The notes: generated by a model from the sequence alone, not told the origin. A stretch of 64,000 nt of DNA from Mytilus galloprovincialis (GCF_965363235.1 NC_134849.1:50228122-50292121); one strand, 5' to 3'; shown: positions 1-13,290, counted from the first letter of the stretch. Numbers and translations: made by a program.

Positions 1-587
1 TGCAAAGATGATTTATTTTAAACTTAAGTTGTTTGTGTAAATCTGATGTGTATATGTATTGCTCAATGACTGTATGAAAGTATTATAAAATTGTTAAATA
101 GTTGCTTCACATACATAGAATAATGGCTTTTTTGTTTTTGATTCTGACTTTATCAGCAAGAATATAAAGATATTTTATCTTAACAATATATTTTCCAATG
201 TGAATACAAAATAAAAGAAATTTTCAGTAAAACTATTTTTGTGCTCTCAATTGTTGTGATAGTTGTTTGGTGGTAGAATGAAGTTGTGTCATTGCTGCAT
301 TGTTATATTATGTCATTACATAATGTTTTTATGTGTCTAGTTCAGTCTATGATAAAGGAAAATGTTCAAATTGCTGATAAATTCTAAATATCATGAACAT
401 AAAAGCCTGTAATAGTAAAAGATTGCATCACTAGTGTTCCATTTGGTGAAGATATTCCTTTACAGAGTCTACATTTTGATGTGTTTTCATAAAATTTCAC
501 AAAATTCATTTGACATTCTCTGAGATTAGAAAATTCACATGTTTAGTGAGTTAGTAAACCAACTCCAGTAAATTCCTGATATTATTA
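1..587. other. AT-rich non-coding stretch
   Basis: No coding exon, RNA gene or clear repeat is visible. The only open frames are very short and AT-driven. Confidence 0.5.
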
Positions 588-726
588 GTTACATAGTGTG
601 CTAGTGACCTAATACGGTATATATAGGGTCAGTAAATTCCATATGGGGTGAGAGCGAAGCTCCAATCCCCATATGGAATTTACCGACCCATATATACCGT
701 ATTACGTCACTAGCACACTATGTAAC
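588..726. mobile_element. Foldback (hairpin) MITE-like element
   Basis: The two halves are near-perfect reverse complements: it opens with GTTACATAGTGTGCTAGTGAC and closes with the complement of that motif, around a short loop containing GAGCGAAGCTCC. It is about 139 bp and non-coding. The form fits a non-autonomous foldback or MITE copy; the superfamily is unknown. It matches in design, but not in sequence, the hairpins at 22696, 31503, 40089, 41075 and 54573. Confidence 0.75.
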
Positions 727-2679
727 AAATTTATCTTACCGACTATCTTAACGTGTAAAATTTAGACTAGTGACCTATCAAAATGAGCAAGTCTTCAATA
801 CAGTTAGCATTAACATGATTAAGAAACTACTTCATTTGATCGTACAAAAACAGATGCCAACAATGACAACTTGTTAGATTTAAATGTGTTTTATGAATTT
901 ATTTCACTTTATCATCAGTTTTCTTTGACTGTTGAAAACTTTAAGATTTTTTCTCAGTACTGTTTGTTTTTCTCATGGGACGTAACACCATTACTAACTG
1001 TGTATGAAATAAGCCCTGCCTCTGTATTATCTTATATGGAATATAAAGGGACGTAACTCCACTACTAACCGTGTATGAAATAAGCCCCGCCCCCCAACTA
1101 ACCTAATATTAAATATACACGGTTTCCATGAAGATGCTTTTAACCAATCATATACCTAGAAATGTATAGGAGGTAAGATAATGTAATATCTTTAATGTGC
1201 AATCAGTATTTTATCTTGATATTAAAGCATGTTCCAACATGAGTATAATCTTCCTCAGTATTAGCTAGAAGACGAACAAGTTTTAAACAATTATGATCAA
1301 TTTGAAATTTGACTTATGTGAATTATGCCAAAAAAAGTAATGAACTTTCATTTATAGAAAACAAAATATCAAACCAGTCAGGTATGCAGAAACATTTAGA
1401 GTGTCAAGTGAAAATTAGTTATAGAAAAGATCCAGTACTCAAAATTTTATTAAATTTTATATGATAGCAATGTAAAACATTTTAAAGAAATCCATCTTGA
1501 GCTTTGCAATATAAGAATGGTCAGATGAGAGAATGATTATTGTTTTATTCTCATCTCAGATGTTCATTTAAATGGGTGAGATCTAGAACTAAGGTGCTGT
1601 GGAAAGGTATTACGTTTCATATTAAGTTTGAGAAAAATTGGAATCTCTCATCTAAACCAATCTTAACTTCGTGCTTTTAATTCTGTTTTTCCCCTACATT
1701 GTTAGGTTTGCACTTGTTAATAATGTAATTGTATTTTGATGTTACCTCAACACATTCACTTTGTAGTATTATATTATGTGTTTCTCCTTCTTGTATGATA
1801 TCATTGCTTCTACAAACATTTCTTCACAATGGAGTATAGATATTAATTGTTTTTATTTAAATCAGTAAAACACACTCCACAGTTACACAATTATCTTTTA
1901 ATACTTTCTGCCATGAATGGCTCTTCAGATAGAAATTGATTAGACACATGTTGTCTTATTGGCATTAACGTTGTAGAAATAGCATTACTTAATGAAGCAT
2001 ATTATTTTTTAGGGAATTTTTAGATAACGTAATTTGAAACAACCAGAAATTTGGAAAGCAGTTCTTAAAACACACACAAACATAGAATTCATAAGCAATA
2101 CATTTCTGATATATATATATATATATCTAAAACCTATGGTTTTGCTTAACATATTCAACAGAAAAAAAAAGATGTGAAAATGATATTACTTTAAATGATA
2201 TTTATTTATTTATTTACTATATATAGTTTACCTTGTCATTTGTAAACATGAACTAGGTTGACATGTTGTATTAGTTCCATCAAGATTGATGCCACCTAAG
2301 AAATAAAGATACATTTGAAAATAAACAAAAACCTGTATGTGATAAAATATTTTGTTGTCTACTATTTGAAGATCAGAAGGTTTTATTTATTTGGCCAATT
2401 AAATAACTTGTATCTTGTACATACAATACATTAGGTTTTTTTCATTTTTGTCAAAAGCCAGAAAATGTAACTTGTTTGTTATAATTTACAGTTATTCATG
2501 ATAATATAAGAAATCATATTTCTTTTGCTTTTATTTCATTATATTTATTTGTATATAGAAAGTGAAATGACAAATATGCATTTTTTTTGTGTGACTATTT
2601 TTTTAATTTTTTGTTTTTAATTTTTGCTCAAGTGTTTTTCATTCCTCTTTGTTTGTGCTGTTCTTGATTGTTACACTTT
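727..2679. other. Non-coding, with one short direct repeat
   Basis: A 71-bp direct duplication starts at 977 and again at 1048 (GGGACGTAAC...GTGTATGAAATAAGCCC). A short (AT)n run lies near 2110. A 61-codon frame at 871-1056 lies partly on the duplication and looks like chance. No gene is seen. Confidence 0.5.
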
Positions 2680-3345
2680 AGTGCAATATAGATGGCTTGC
2701 TTAGAACAAATATTTCTTTCCTTACTGAACTGGTCTAATTGAACTTAAGGATGTTCGCTACTCTGTTTAAAAATAACAAGATTTTTTAAAGACTGTTATA
2801 AATTGAAAGTATATAAATAAAGAAAACTAAAAAAGCAGAAAAAAATGAAACAAGCACACAGACCCTGTGCTTGTTTTCGAGATATAAGTTGTTGAAAATT
2901 TGGCGGGAAATAATTCTTTCTAGATTTTTCTTACACTTAACATTGGCACCTTTTATTCATTTTAATAACTATGAAAAAATAACAAGGATTTCATAAGATT
3001 TTGAAACATGACTTTTTAAATAATATGTAATAAAAATATGAAAAAAACAGTAGGGGTTATTGGGCAAATGTTTTTAATGTTAAAACCTGAATAAAACCAG
3101 AGGATTCCAAACATCTGGCAGAAATTGAAAAAGTAGAGGAGCAAATTCAGTACAGATTCATTGTTAATACACAAATATTTCACGCTTACTGAACTGGTCT
3201 AATTGAACTTAAATGCAATACAGATCCATTGTTAATAACAAATATTTCATGCTTACTGAACTGGTCTAATTGAACAATATAGATCCAAAACAATATAGAT
3301 CCATTGCTAAGAACAAGTGTTTCTTCCCTTATTGGACTGGTTTAA
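2680..3345 (+). repeat. Imperfect direct repeats, about 4 copies
   Basis: Four copies of a module reading roughly CAATATAGATCCATTG, then AACAAATATTTC, then CTTACTGAACTGGTCTAATT occur near 2683, 3150, 3220 and 3290. The first is separated from the other three by about 400 bp. No coding potential. Confidence 0.6.
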
Positions 3346-5195
3346 ATTCACAGTTAACTAAGAGCTCAGTCTATTTGGTAGGGGTTTGGGGGGAGGCACT
3401 TAAAAAAACCTTTTCATCCCACAGTATAACATTTTGACAGTTAAATGGACTTCTAGCAAAATATTTAGTTTTTTTTTTTTTATGCATGAATGAAATATAA
3501 TTAATCATAAGCATCATTATTTCTTTATTTAATACCAATATTACATACTGGAGCTTTAATATTGCCTTTAAAATAACTCAGTTTTGATTTTTTTTTTAAA
3601 TATTTTTCATCAAGTGACACACTAAATATTTTTGATTATAAGCAGAATGTTAATTGACATTTAAAGGATTTTATTTGATAAATTTAATGTAGTTTGGTTT
3701 TTTTATGTTGAATATGCACTGCCTTATTAATATTGTTTAATGAAGAAAAAGGAAGAAAATTTTGCAATTAGTTCATAATTTGGAAATTAAAGTTCTAAGT
3801 AAAATTATATCAGCTTCAATATGTAGTTTCCAGAGATTACTTATACATGTGATGAATGCATGGGTTCTTAAGAGGGTATTATATGGGAAAGTATAAATGT
3901 ATTCAATTAGTATGGTAATATACATTATCCATAATGATTAAACTTAAGAACTGCACTTTCTCTGAAGAAGTTTTTCTTTTGTCAGCACAATAACATTTAA
4001 TGTTACATGTTGTTGATGACCACTGTTGACTGTATACTGATTAAAGATACCAGGCTTATAATGTGGAATGTAGAATCACCACTCATATAAAAGTAGTGTT
4101 TTTTTGTATGATTTAAATGCCAAAATCTTTTATTGATGAATGTTAACACTTCTGTGTAAGTATAGTTCTGAGTGTATTTTTGCATAATTGTTTATGAACA
4201 AAATTATTATATATTGCAGAGATTATATTTTATTTTAATGTGTAAACAATAAAAATTTATGGGATCTTCATTAACAATAATACATAAAGTCAAACCCCCT
4301 CCAATAAAAAGAAATAGCCGTAAAGTTGTGAAAACAGGCAAAATAAAGTATTCAGAAAAATAAATAAGTTTATAAATTATATAGTTTAATAACCCTTTTT
4401 ATCAGAAATAATTTAATTGTTATTCTTAAATTAAGTTTGAACTTGCTGTCAAGCAAACAAAAATTCAAAATGGATAATTTTTGTACATCTGTGATTGAAA
4501 GAACTATAGTGTAAACAATATTTTATTCAGAAACAGATAAATAAATGCGAACATAAATACAATACAATGGATTGGAAAACAAGTGACAAGTCACTTATAC
4601 AAATTCCTCTCCTTAAAGAAAGAACTATGCATTACAATATAAATACTATACGCAGTGTTAAATTATTTTCATTGCATATTTTTTACAAAAACACAATGGT
4701 GAAAAATATAATACCATTACAAATAATGATAGTGTTGTGTTGATTGATGCGATTGGTCTGGTTGTGGTACACTATGTAGCTAAGGTGTGTTTGCTTGTTG
4801 ACATCTGTATGCTTGTTGGCATGTGTTCGTAAAGTTTGCTTTAAATTAAACCATTTTGTATGTAACTTACTGTTTATGTGAAAAAGTTTTAACAGTGTTA
4901 CAAAACGTTCCTATTTTATTCTTCATATTGAATTACTTTTTTTTATGAGTTGAATTTATTTATTTGTATTAGCTATATAATAAAGTATTCACAAATATTA
5001 TGATTTGCTTTGTAAATTTAGCCTAATTGTATTTTAATATCAAATACATTTTATTGTCCCAGTAATGAAGAGATGTGACAACAGAATAAATAAAAAGTTA
5101 AGTCAAGAAAGCACATAAGAAATGGTACACATATAATTCAAAATTCAAAAATCACTTCTAGTAAATGGTTGGGTTTATTATATTAATGACATAAA
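3346..5195. other. AT-rich non-coding stretch
   Basis: No exon, RNA gene or obvious repeat can be supported. Homopolymer runs are frequent and all frames are short. Confidence 0.45.
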
Positions 5196-5199
5196 AATT

Positions 5200-5795
5200 A
5201 CATAGCCCTGCATACTATACGGAGTATATATCTCCTAATTTATACGACATTGCCGGGCTTGTATTTCTTATGATTTCCTTGATAGAGGGTTGCTGCTCAC
5301 AAGGAAGCTATTAAACCAAGAGTCTAAAATGATGAAATTGAAATCATCCTTTGGTAAATTTTACGGATGCCATCACGGTTGGTTGACCCTTATGGAATAA
5401 CTGTTTCACAGATGATATCAGATATGTTTCTTACCTCGTAACTACAATCTCCTTCCCTTTTCACGAGTTTGACATACCGAATTAGACTATTTACCGGGTT
5501 TATAATAACATGTCTATTGAGCGACAGGATGGGTGCAACATGTGGAGCAGGATCTGCTTACCCCCGGAATACCTGAGATCATCTCCAGTTGTTGGTGGGG
5601 TTCGTGTTGCTCAGTCTTTAGTTTTCTATGTTGTGTCTTGTGTTCTATTATTTGTCTGTTTATCTTTTATTTTCAGCTATGTTGTTGTCAGTTTATTTTT
5701 GATCTATGAGTTTGACTTTCCCTCTGGTATCTTATGTCCCTCTTATACAAGTCTTTTTAGAAATGCTTATGACTCAATTGTTATATAGAAACAAT
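5200..5795 (+). mobile_element. Decayed Penelope-like reverse-transcriptase 3' fragment
   Basis: This matches 43790-44330: both start with ACGGAGTATATATCTCCTAATT, continue through GAGGGTTGCTGCTCAC and end in a region whose conceptual translation contains VRVAQSLVFYVVSC. The block corresponds to the C-terminal part of a reverse transcriptase (YGVYIS..LI, then R.LL..KLL, then FYGRHH-like) that I recall from bivalve Penelope-like elements. Only the 3' part is here and it is degraded. The 92-codon frame at 5510-5788 is its tail, not a host gene. The family name is from memory. Confidence 0.6.
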
Positions 5796-6199
5796 AATAC
5801 TGTAGCAGTAATTCCATAGAGGAGACCGAAATAATTGAAGCTTATAAGATACTAATTGATGTTGTTATTTGGAAATTAAACTACCAGTTTAAACATTTGA
5901 GACTTTCCAGAGATTATCAAAGGAACTGCTTTTTATTTTATCATAATTAAAAACCCCTAGGTAATAATGAACTGACATATTTTATTACGGATTTTGAGGG
6001 ATGATATGAAAACTCGATTTGTATTTCATGATACATATGCCTGCTTTATTGTTAAAAGTTCTACTCGAAATCTTTCTGACAGAACACATGTGCATGTCAT
6101 GTGACCTAGAGAGGTTCGATCTCGATCCCATGCTTTTCTTCGTGATTTGTGAATCACATGACGCCAATACCTACTCATGGGGGAAAAGAACCAAATACT

Positions 6200-6350
6200 A
6201 GTTTCATCTCATAAATTGATACGCTTGTTCGGGGAGTTTGTGATTCTTAAGATGGATTATTACAAGAAAGCTATTGAACTAACGGTTCCAAGTGGTAAAC
6301 TTTAAGTCAGCTTTTTTACAGACGCTAGTACGAGCTGGTTTATTGGCTCT
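6200..6350 (+). mobile_element. Second, shorter Penelope-like RT remnant
   Basis: The stretch TTACAAGAAAGCTATTGAAC and the next 80 bases are a diverged version of the GGAAGCTATTAAACC segment at 5300 and its partner near 43890. It covers only the region just past the RT core. Non-functional. Confidence 0.4.
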
Positions 6351-6364
6351 CTTTGCAATACATA

Positions 6365-8605
6365 ATTACGGATTTTTATACGACCGCAAAAATTTTAATT
6401 TTTTGGTCGTATATTGCTATCACGTTGGCGTCGTCGTCGTCGTCCGAATACTTTTAGTTTTCGCACTCTAACTTTAGTAAAAGTGAATAGAAATCAATGA
6501 AATTTTAACACAAGGTTTATGACCACAAAAGGAAGGTTGGGATTGATTTTGGGAGTTTTGGTCCCAACATTTTAGGAATTAGGGGCCAAAAAGGGCCCAA
6601 ATAAGCATTTTCTTGGTTTTCGCACTATAACTTTAGTTTAAGTGAATAGAAATCTATGAAATTTTGACACAAGGTTTATGACCACAAAAGGAAGGTTGGG
6701 ATTGATTTTAGGAGTTTTGGTTCCAACAGTTTAGGAATTAAGGGCCCAAATAAGCATTATTCTTGGTTTTCGCACAATAACTTTAGTATAAGTAAATAGA
6801 AATCAATGAAATTTTAACACAAGGTTTATGACCACAAAAGGAAGGTTGGGATTGATTTTTGGAGTTGAGGTCACAACAGTTTATGAATTAGGGGCCAAAA
6901 AGGGGCCCAAATAAGCATTATTTTTGGTTTTTGTACCATAACTTTAGTATAAGTAAATAGAAATCTATGAAATTAAAACACAAGGTTTATGACCATAAAA
7001 GGAACGTTGGGTTTGATTTTGGGAGTTTTGGTTCCAACAGTTTAGGAATAAGGGGTCCAAAGGGTCCAAAATTGAACTTTGTGTGATTTCATCAAAAATT
7101 GAATAATTGGGGTTCTTTGATATGCCGAATCTAACTATGTATGTAGATTCCTAATTTTTGGTCCCGTTTTCAAATTGGTCTACATTAAGGTCCAAAGGGT
7201 CCAAAATTAAACTTAGTTTGATTTTAACAAAAATTGAATCCTTGGGGTTCTTTGATATGCTGAATTTAAAAATGTACTTAGATTTTTAATTATTGGCCTA
7301 GTTTTCAAGTTGGTCCAAATGGGGGTCCAAAATTAAACTTTGTTTGATTTCATCAAAAATTGAATAAATGGGTTCTTTGATATGCCAAATCTAACTGTGT
7401 ATGTAGATTCTTAATTTTTGGTCCAGTTTTCAAATTTGTCTACATTAAGGTCCAAAGGGTCCAAAATTAATCTAAGTTTGATTTTAACAAAATTAAATTC
7501 TTGGGCTTATTTGATATGCTTTATCTAAATATGTACTTTGATTTTTGATTATGGGCCCAGTTTTCAAGTTGGTCCAAATCAGGATTCCATATCAAGTATT
7601 GTGCAATAGCAAGAAATTTTCAATTGCACAGTATTGCACAATAGCAAGAAATATCTAATTGCACAATATTGTGCAATAGCAATTAATTTTCAATTGGAGT
7701 TATCTTTCTTTGTATAGAATAGTAGTTGATAATATATGTTGGAAATTTGCCAGACATGACTATGATGTCATTTTCTATTTTTATTTGCCAATAACTTTAT
7801 GTAAATAACTTCATTGGAAATTTGCCAATATAAAATGTTGCTGATGAAGCTTTTTTTCCTTATCTTATCTAAAATGTTTTTAGATAATGTATGTTGGACA
7901 TTTGCCAGACATGACTATGTCATTTTCTATTTTTATTTGCCAATAACTTTATGTAAATAACTTCATTGGAAATTTGCCAATATAAAATGTTGCTGATGAA
8001 GTTTTTTTTTATTGTTTTATACAATAAACAATGTATATTCACTTTTACTACCAACCAATCTTTACCATTCAGTGATAACAAGCACTTTATTTTACATTTT
8101 AATATTTTATGATGTATTTAAAAGAGTAGTTATTGTTGCAAACTCCATTAGACATTTGAATTGATATCAGTTTTGGAAAAAGGGAAACGGGGATGTGAAA
8201 AAAGGGGGGGGTTTAAATTTTTCTCATTTCAGATTTCATAAATAAAAAGAAAATTTCTTCAAAACATTTTTTTGAGAGGATTAATATTCAACAGCATAGT
8301 GAATTGCTCAAAGGCAAAAAAAAACTTTTAAGTTCATTAGACCACATTCATTCTGTGTCAGAAACCTATGCTGTGTCAACTATTTAATTTTAGATTTAAA
8401 AAGTTTGAAGAAGAAATCTTTAATTGATTTGTAAAATCTTGACATTTGTTTTGTGTAAAAAAAAACCATGTAATGTCAAAAATTTGATCACAATCCAAAT
8501 TCAGAGCTGTATCACGCTTGAATGTTTTGTCCATACTTGCCCCAACTGTTCAGGGTTCGACCTCTGTGGTCGTATAAAGCTGCGCCCTGCGGAGCACCTG
8601 GTTTA
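6365..8605. repeat. Composite dispersed repeat with internal tandem modules
   Basis: The block opens near 6376 with ATACGACCGCAAAAA, followed by a (GTC)n run, and closes near 8564 with TGTGGTCGTATAAAGC, so the ends carry a short inverted motif. Inside are about four copies of a ~150-bp unit (6450-7080; CACAAGGTTTATGACCACAA, AAGGAAGGTTGGGATTGATT), then alternating ~120-bp units (7080-7580; TTCTTTGATATGC), then GCACAATA-rich repeats (7590-7700), then a direct repeat (7728-8006; GGAAATTTGCCA). I recall this as a very common mussel repeat. It may be one non-autonomous element of about 2.2 kb or several nested ones. Confidence 0.65.
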
Positions 8606-9499
8606 AATTGTCTTAACGTTATCCTGCACTATATATATCGCATGTGTGAAATCACCAAATTTGTGAGCCGATTTTACAAGGTGCATAAATCAAAGCAATA
8701 TGTCTAACTAAACTCAGGAAAATTTTCACCTCTCTTTAAAATAGGTACAACGTAAACTGATTTCCGATTGTTGGGGACGGAGCCTAACTCTTCACACACA
8801 TGTATATGGAAATGAATGACAGTTCTAATACAGCTATAAAATTCAATATAGTATATCAAATATTTGTCGTACGTGGTTTGTATATGTATCTTGGTTATCA
8901 ACTACCTTATATCCCACCCCCTTAAAGATCTCCACTAAGCAATCGTTTGGACACCAACGAACAATGAATTACTATGCAGATCACATTTAACTTCTTTATC
9001 AATCTTGCTGTTCATGGTTTCTCTTTCCTTTGTTGTCCAATGCCAGCAACTCCATTAATGAGTCTCTGGCAATTATGACAAACTTTAAAAGATCTTTGGA
9101 CAGTTTGAGAAATAATATATGCCTAGTCTTCTTAAATCCCGTTTTACTCCAAAAAAGGGTTACCAGTTAGATTTGTTGTAGTTCTAATAGGTTCACGAAC
9201 ATCATTACATTTGTATCAGTTTTACTTGATATTTGTTTATTTCTTTTTCGTCATATTTTGGTACAGGAATAGTACATGAGTGTATTTGAATATCTTCAGA
9301 GTTTTGTGGTGTGTAAAACGTTTTTCAAAAGAGAGTCCGACGCCTTTTGTAATAATGATGCGTGGATGATTGGTATCATTTGTAAATGTTAAAAGGGTTG
9401 ATATACCATATTTTAAATAAATTTCCATTTTTGTTTCGCTGAACAGAGTCAGAAAGCAAGACAAAGGTATGCTGTTTCCGGTGTCGGCGGCGTCAACAG
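8606..9499. other. Non-coding stretch
   Basis: No exon or clear repeat. The 65- and 75-codon minus-strand frames (8704-8901, 9237-9464) show no recognisable domain. Confidence 0.4.
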
Positions 9500-10135
9500 T
9501 GTATTAGTTTTTGATTAGGTCAAGTTATTGTAAGTCACTAGTGGTCATGATCAGTCAAAGATATTTCATTTTGGTATATATGATAATGCAGTTGTATTAG
9601 AATTTAGTATTGGCACATCTTATCACCATTGAGATTATTTGCCCCGCCTCTCAGTTATGGTATATTTACTTTGAAACTCTGCTTAGTTTTCATGTATTAG
9701 TTTGTGATAAGGTCAGTTTATGGGGAAACGCTAGTGGAAAGTTAATGATCATTGGTATGCAGTTGTATTAGCATTGTCATATCTCATTTCCATAGAGATT
9801 ATGTTGCCCCGCCCCTCAGTCATGATATATTGGCTTTGAAACTTTTGCTTACTTATCAGTAGTTTGTGATTAGGTCGGTATATGGGAAACCACATGTGGA
9901 AGGTCAATGATATTTGATATGCAGTTGTATTAACATTGGTACATCTTATAACCATTTATAATTTATTTATTTCAGATTATTTGACCCCGCCCCCTCAGTT
10001 GTGCTTAGTTTACATGTATTAGTTTGTGTTTGGTTTGATTAAAGGGAACTACTTATGATAAGTCAATGGTATTTGGTATGCAGTTGTATTAGCATTAGTA
10101 CATCTCATTTCCATGGAGATTGTTTAGACGGTTCG
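9500..10135. repeat. Tandem repeat, about 4 copies of a ~150-190 bp unit
   Basis: The landmarks TTAGTTTGTGATTAGGTC, GGTATGCAGTTGTATTAGCA and GCCCCGCCCCTCAGT recur in the same order near 9505, 9695, 9855 and 10010. Copies are diverged, so the array is not new. The 68-codon minus frame at 9749-9955 lies entirely in it. Confidence 0.75.
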
Positions 10136-10675
10136 TTGACTTTAAATATTTGCCAAACTTACTTGTTAAAAGTGTTACTATTTTAATTTCAACATTCGCA
10201 TTATTTAAATTACAAAAAAAGCGAGACAGATCTCTGTGATAACAGTTTATTTGTTGAAAATTATCATAGGGTCTTCAGTTTGGTTTTGGTTTGTCATACT
10301 TGATTCATGTGCGATCTTTCTCTTTCGTGCAAAGTTGACATGTGATAGCTTATAACAAAAGGTTTATGTTTGGTCATATGTAGTTCGTCAGCGTTTCGGT
10401 ACTTATACATACTTGGCTATCAAATATTTGGCATTGTGAGTACCTGCAGTAGGTTAATCTAGAAATAATGCTCTTTATATGCATAGCATCTATAAAGTGT
10501 TATTTTTATTGTTTTAATAACAGTAGGGTCAATTACGCTACTGGTGAACAATTTGCCCTCGCGGGCATCATCAATACAGTATTCAAGGCTTTGCCAATAA
10601 CATGATAATTAACTTTATTATTAAGTAAAATTGTCCGTTTACAAAACGTTAATTTATTAAGAATAATATTACTAA
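10136..10675. other. Non-coding stretch
   Basis: Nothing beyond AT-rich sequence is supported. Confidence 0.4.
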
Positions 10676-10905
10676 TAAACTCATCATAGATACCAGGACT
10701 AAATTATGTATATACGCCAGACGCGCGTTTCGTCTTCAACATGTTCAAAAGACTCATCATTGACGCTCGAATCCCAAAAAGCTAAAAAGGCCAAATAAAG
10801 TACGAAGTTGAAGAGCATTGAGACCAAACACTCCTAAACGTTTTGCCAAATACAGCTAAGTTAATCTATTCCTGAAGTAGAAAAACCTTAGTATTTTCAA
10901 AAATT
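10676..10905 (+). repeat. Dispersed bivalve repeat, family B, long copy
   Basis: The core reads AAACTCATCATAGATACCAG, then ACGCCAGACGCGCGTTTCGT, then AAAGACTCATCATTGACGCTC, and ends near GCTAAGTTAATCTATTCCTG. Other copies in the window: 41490-41695 (long), 22590-22660, 51375-51430, 58905-58990, 16165-16235, and 13291-13365 in reverse. I recall this motif as one of the most frequent in Mytilus intergenic DNA. Non-coding. Confidence 0.75.
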
Positions 10906-11784
10906 CAAAGTTTTGTAAACAGTTAATTTATAAATATAACCATATCAATGATAATTCATGTCAGCACAAAAAGTCTGACTACTGGGCTTGTGATACCCTC
11001 GGGGAAATAAATCTCCACTAGCAGTGGAATCGGCCCAGTTTACATGTGCCTTCATGTGTCCTTGGCTTTCAAATGTTTGACTAAAATAAAAACTAATAAA
11101 AGATTAAAGATTTTATTTATAACATCAGACACATACAGGTGTCAAGAGGACAAAATAATTACAAACATAATAGTAATTCATAGCGAGACAGTACAGACAA
11201 ATCACAAATACATAGTATGTTATAAAGACATTTGATGAAAATAGTTCCAAGTGTTTCATTATTTTCTTTACGAAAATTGATAATTTCTTTTTTATTTGTA
11301 CGTTACATATATAGACAACAGACCAGTACATTTGTTCTTGCTTGGTTCATTACATAACACTATGGTATAAACTTTGATTCAAGAGCAAACATAATTTTAC
11401 AGGTAAATTAACAGTAGATCAAAAGATGTAGGCATTCAAGGAATAAACCCTGTCCGCATCTCCATCTCAATAGGTAACTTCGGATTCGAAGATCGAAGTT
11501 TAGAAATATAATATCTGTCCCTGGGTAATAATAGTAATACATATGGTTCCAAACAAAACTCAAGTTTAAATAAAGAATAATATTCCCTCTGGATGCGTTA
11601 TATTTATCTGTAAGAACCAATGCTGATAGTACTGATCTGTTATTTGCTGTTTAACTATACTATACTCTTAAACCAATCATTATTTAGGACTATATTATGG
11701 GTGACATTGTTATGGTAGTTTACCCAGTTTATGCGATATGGAGATGGATGACTTTGTTATGGTAGTGTACCCATGTTTATAAAA
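10906..11784. other. Non-coding stretch
   Basis: No exon found. The short frames at 11044-11331 and 11408-11620 have no domain and overlap on opposite strands. Confidence 0.4.
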
Positions 11785-12245
11785 TCACGGTGGGTATGGT
11801 TGTCCTGCGAGAGAACGTTCTGTGCTGGTGATTCGGTCCTGACGGGTGCTGATGATCAATGAAAAAATGTAAACAAAGACGAAAATGATGATTTTTGACG
11901 TTTTCACTCATAAAAAATGGAAGAAAACAGTTGAGATTTTTTTCAATTTTGTTTCTTTATGGGTTCCTATGTAAACCATTAAAAAGTTGACCCTCTAAAC
12001 TGTTTCAGTAAGCGTAACACAAAAATGCTCATTTTCAGAAAATCTCGAACTGAAAAAAATAAACAAAAATGCTCATAGAGTCGGCTTTCTATACTGCAAT
12101 CCACACGACAAAACTATTTTGTGAAAAAACATTGCAATTTATTAAAATTTAGCATTTTCTCAATTTATTCATGTCCTGATACTGTGCTGGTGGGTCCTGT
12201 GACGTGTCATTGTGCTGGTGGGTCCTGATACGGTGCTGGTGATTT
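11785..12245 (+). mobile_element. Repeat with shared terminus TCACGGTGGG (family C)
   Basis: The first bases (TCACGGTGGGTATGGTTGTC, then TGCGAGAGAACGTTCTGTGC) also begin the repeat at 62374 (same strand) and the one ending at 15890 (opposite strand). The three copies share this sharp edge and then diverge, as expected of a transposable-element terminus. The modules TGTGCTGGTGGGTCCTG recur several times inside. The starting TC is compatible with a Helitron but does not prove one. Confidence 0.55.
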
Positions 12246-13290
12246 TGGATAAGAAGTTGGTCATATTTGAAATAAATGTTACAAAATCAATAAAATTGGG
12301 CAGATAATTGTTGTCAATAGGATCTATGACTCCTATTTTAGCTCTTGTGCATCCATTTGGCTGTTTAATATGTGTTTTCAAATGATCGTTACTTGTATTA
12401 CATATATACATAAAAGGGCAACATCTTTCGTCCAATATCAGATAACAATATAAAGTATCTAAAATAAGAATAGTTTTATTAAGATATTAAATGCCCCTTA
12501 CATTGATACTTCAACAATGATCAAAGCGCATGCCGCATATACATGTTTGTTAGCGCTCCGCATACCCCTCCCCACTTCTACCCAACCAACCCTTCTCATT
12601 CCCCCCTTCGTTGTTACAGTGGTGTACTTACACAACAATTTATCACATAAAATAATAACACAAAGACACACATTATTGAACAACGAATGCTCGCAGGTAC
12701 TGAAAGCTAGTTCAAAGCCGCATTTTCAACACAATGAAAAGAACACAAGTTAAAAATTCCACAATACTATATAATTCATTTTATGTGTCAATTTGTTCGA
12801 AAAAAAGTCGAAAAGAAGAGAGTTTTTTTAATGTCATAATTATCTGTCGCTTTCTAGATCTATGCTTAGCATTTATTTCAGATGACATGGACTCCTCACA
12901 CTGGTGACCCTGCTGCCTTTCATAACTTTATCCGTATACATATATTAATAGATAAACAAAAGGCTGCAACTGGTATTTTTGTATTTTTAAAAAATGATTC
13001 GTTGTAACGAGAATATTTGTGGTGAATGGAAACTGTGAGGGTCAAAATCTTAAATTGCTTATAAATGTTGCTGGACCCAGTTTCGTTATCTGATCTGAAT
13101 TTTCTGAAATGTGCATGTAGATAGACATTTTGATTTTTTTTACTCGGTAAGTTTTGCCCTAATTGCTTGAACTTTTGCAATATTAAAGCCGATTTCAATG
13201 AGTGTGAAGACAAAGGGGATATCTTTGGTTATCTTGCTTATCAATGCTCTTCAACTTTGTACTTGTTTGGGTTTATAAATATTTTTGATT
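12246..13290. other. Non-coding stretch
   Basis: No exon with flanking splice sites or recognisable domain. Frames at 12169-12435, 12498-12753 and 12920-13213 are short, and two of them overlap on opposite strands. Confidence 0.4.

Noticed and set aside
5510-5788. 92-codon small membrane protein
   Set aside because: The hydrophobic frame is the tail of a reverse-transcriptase repeat that recurs at 43790-44330.
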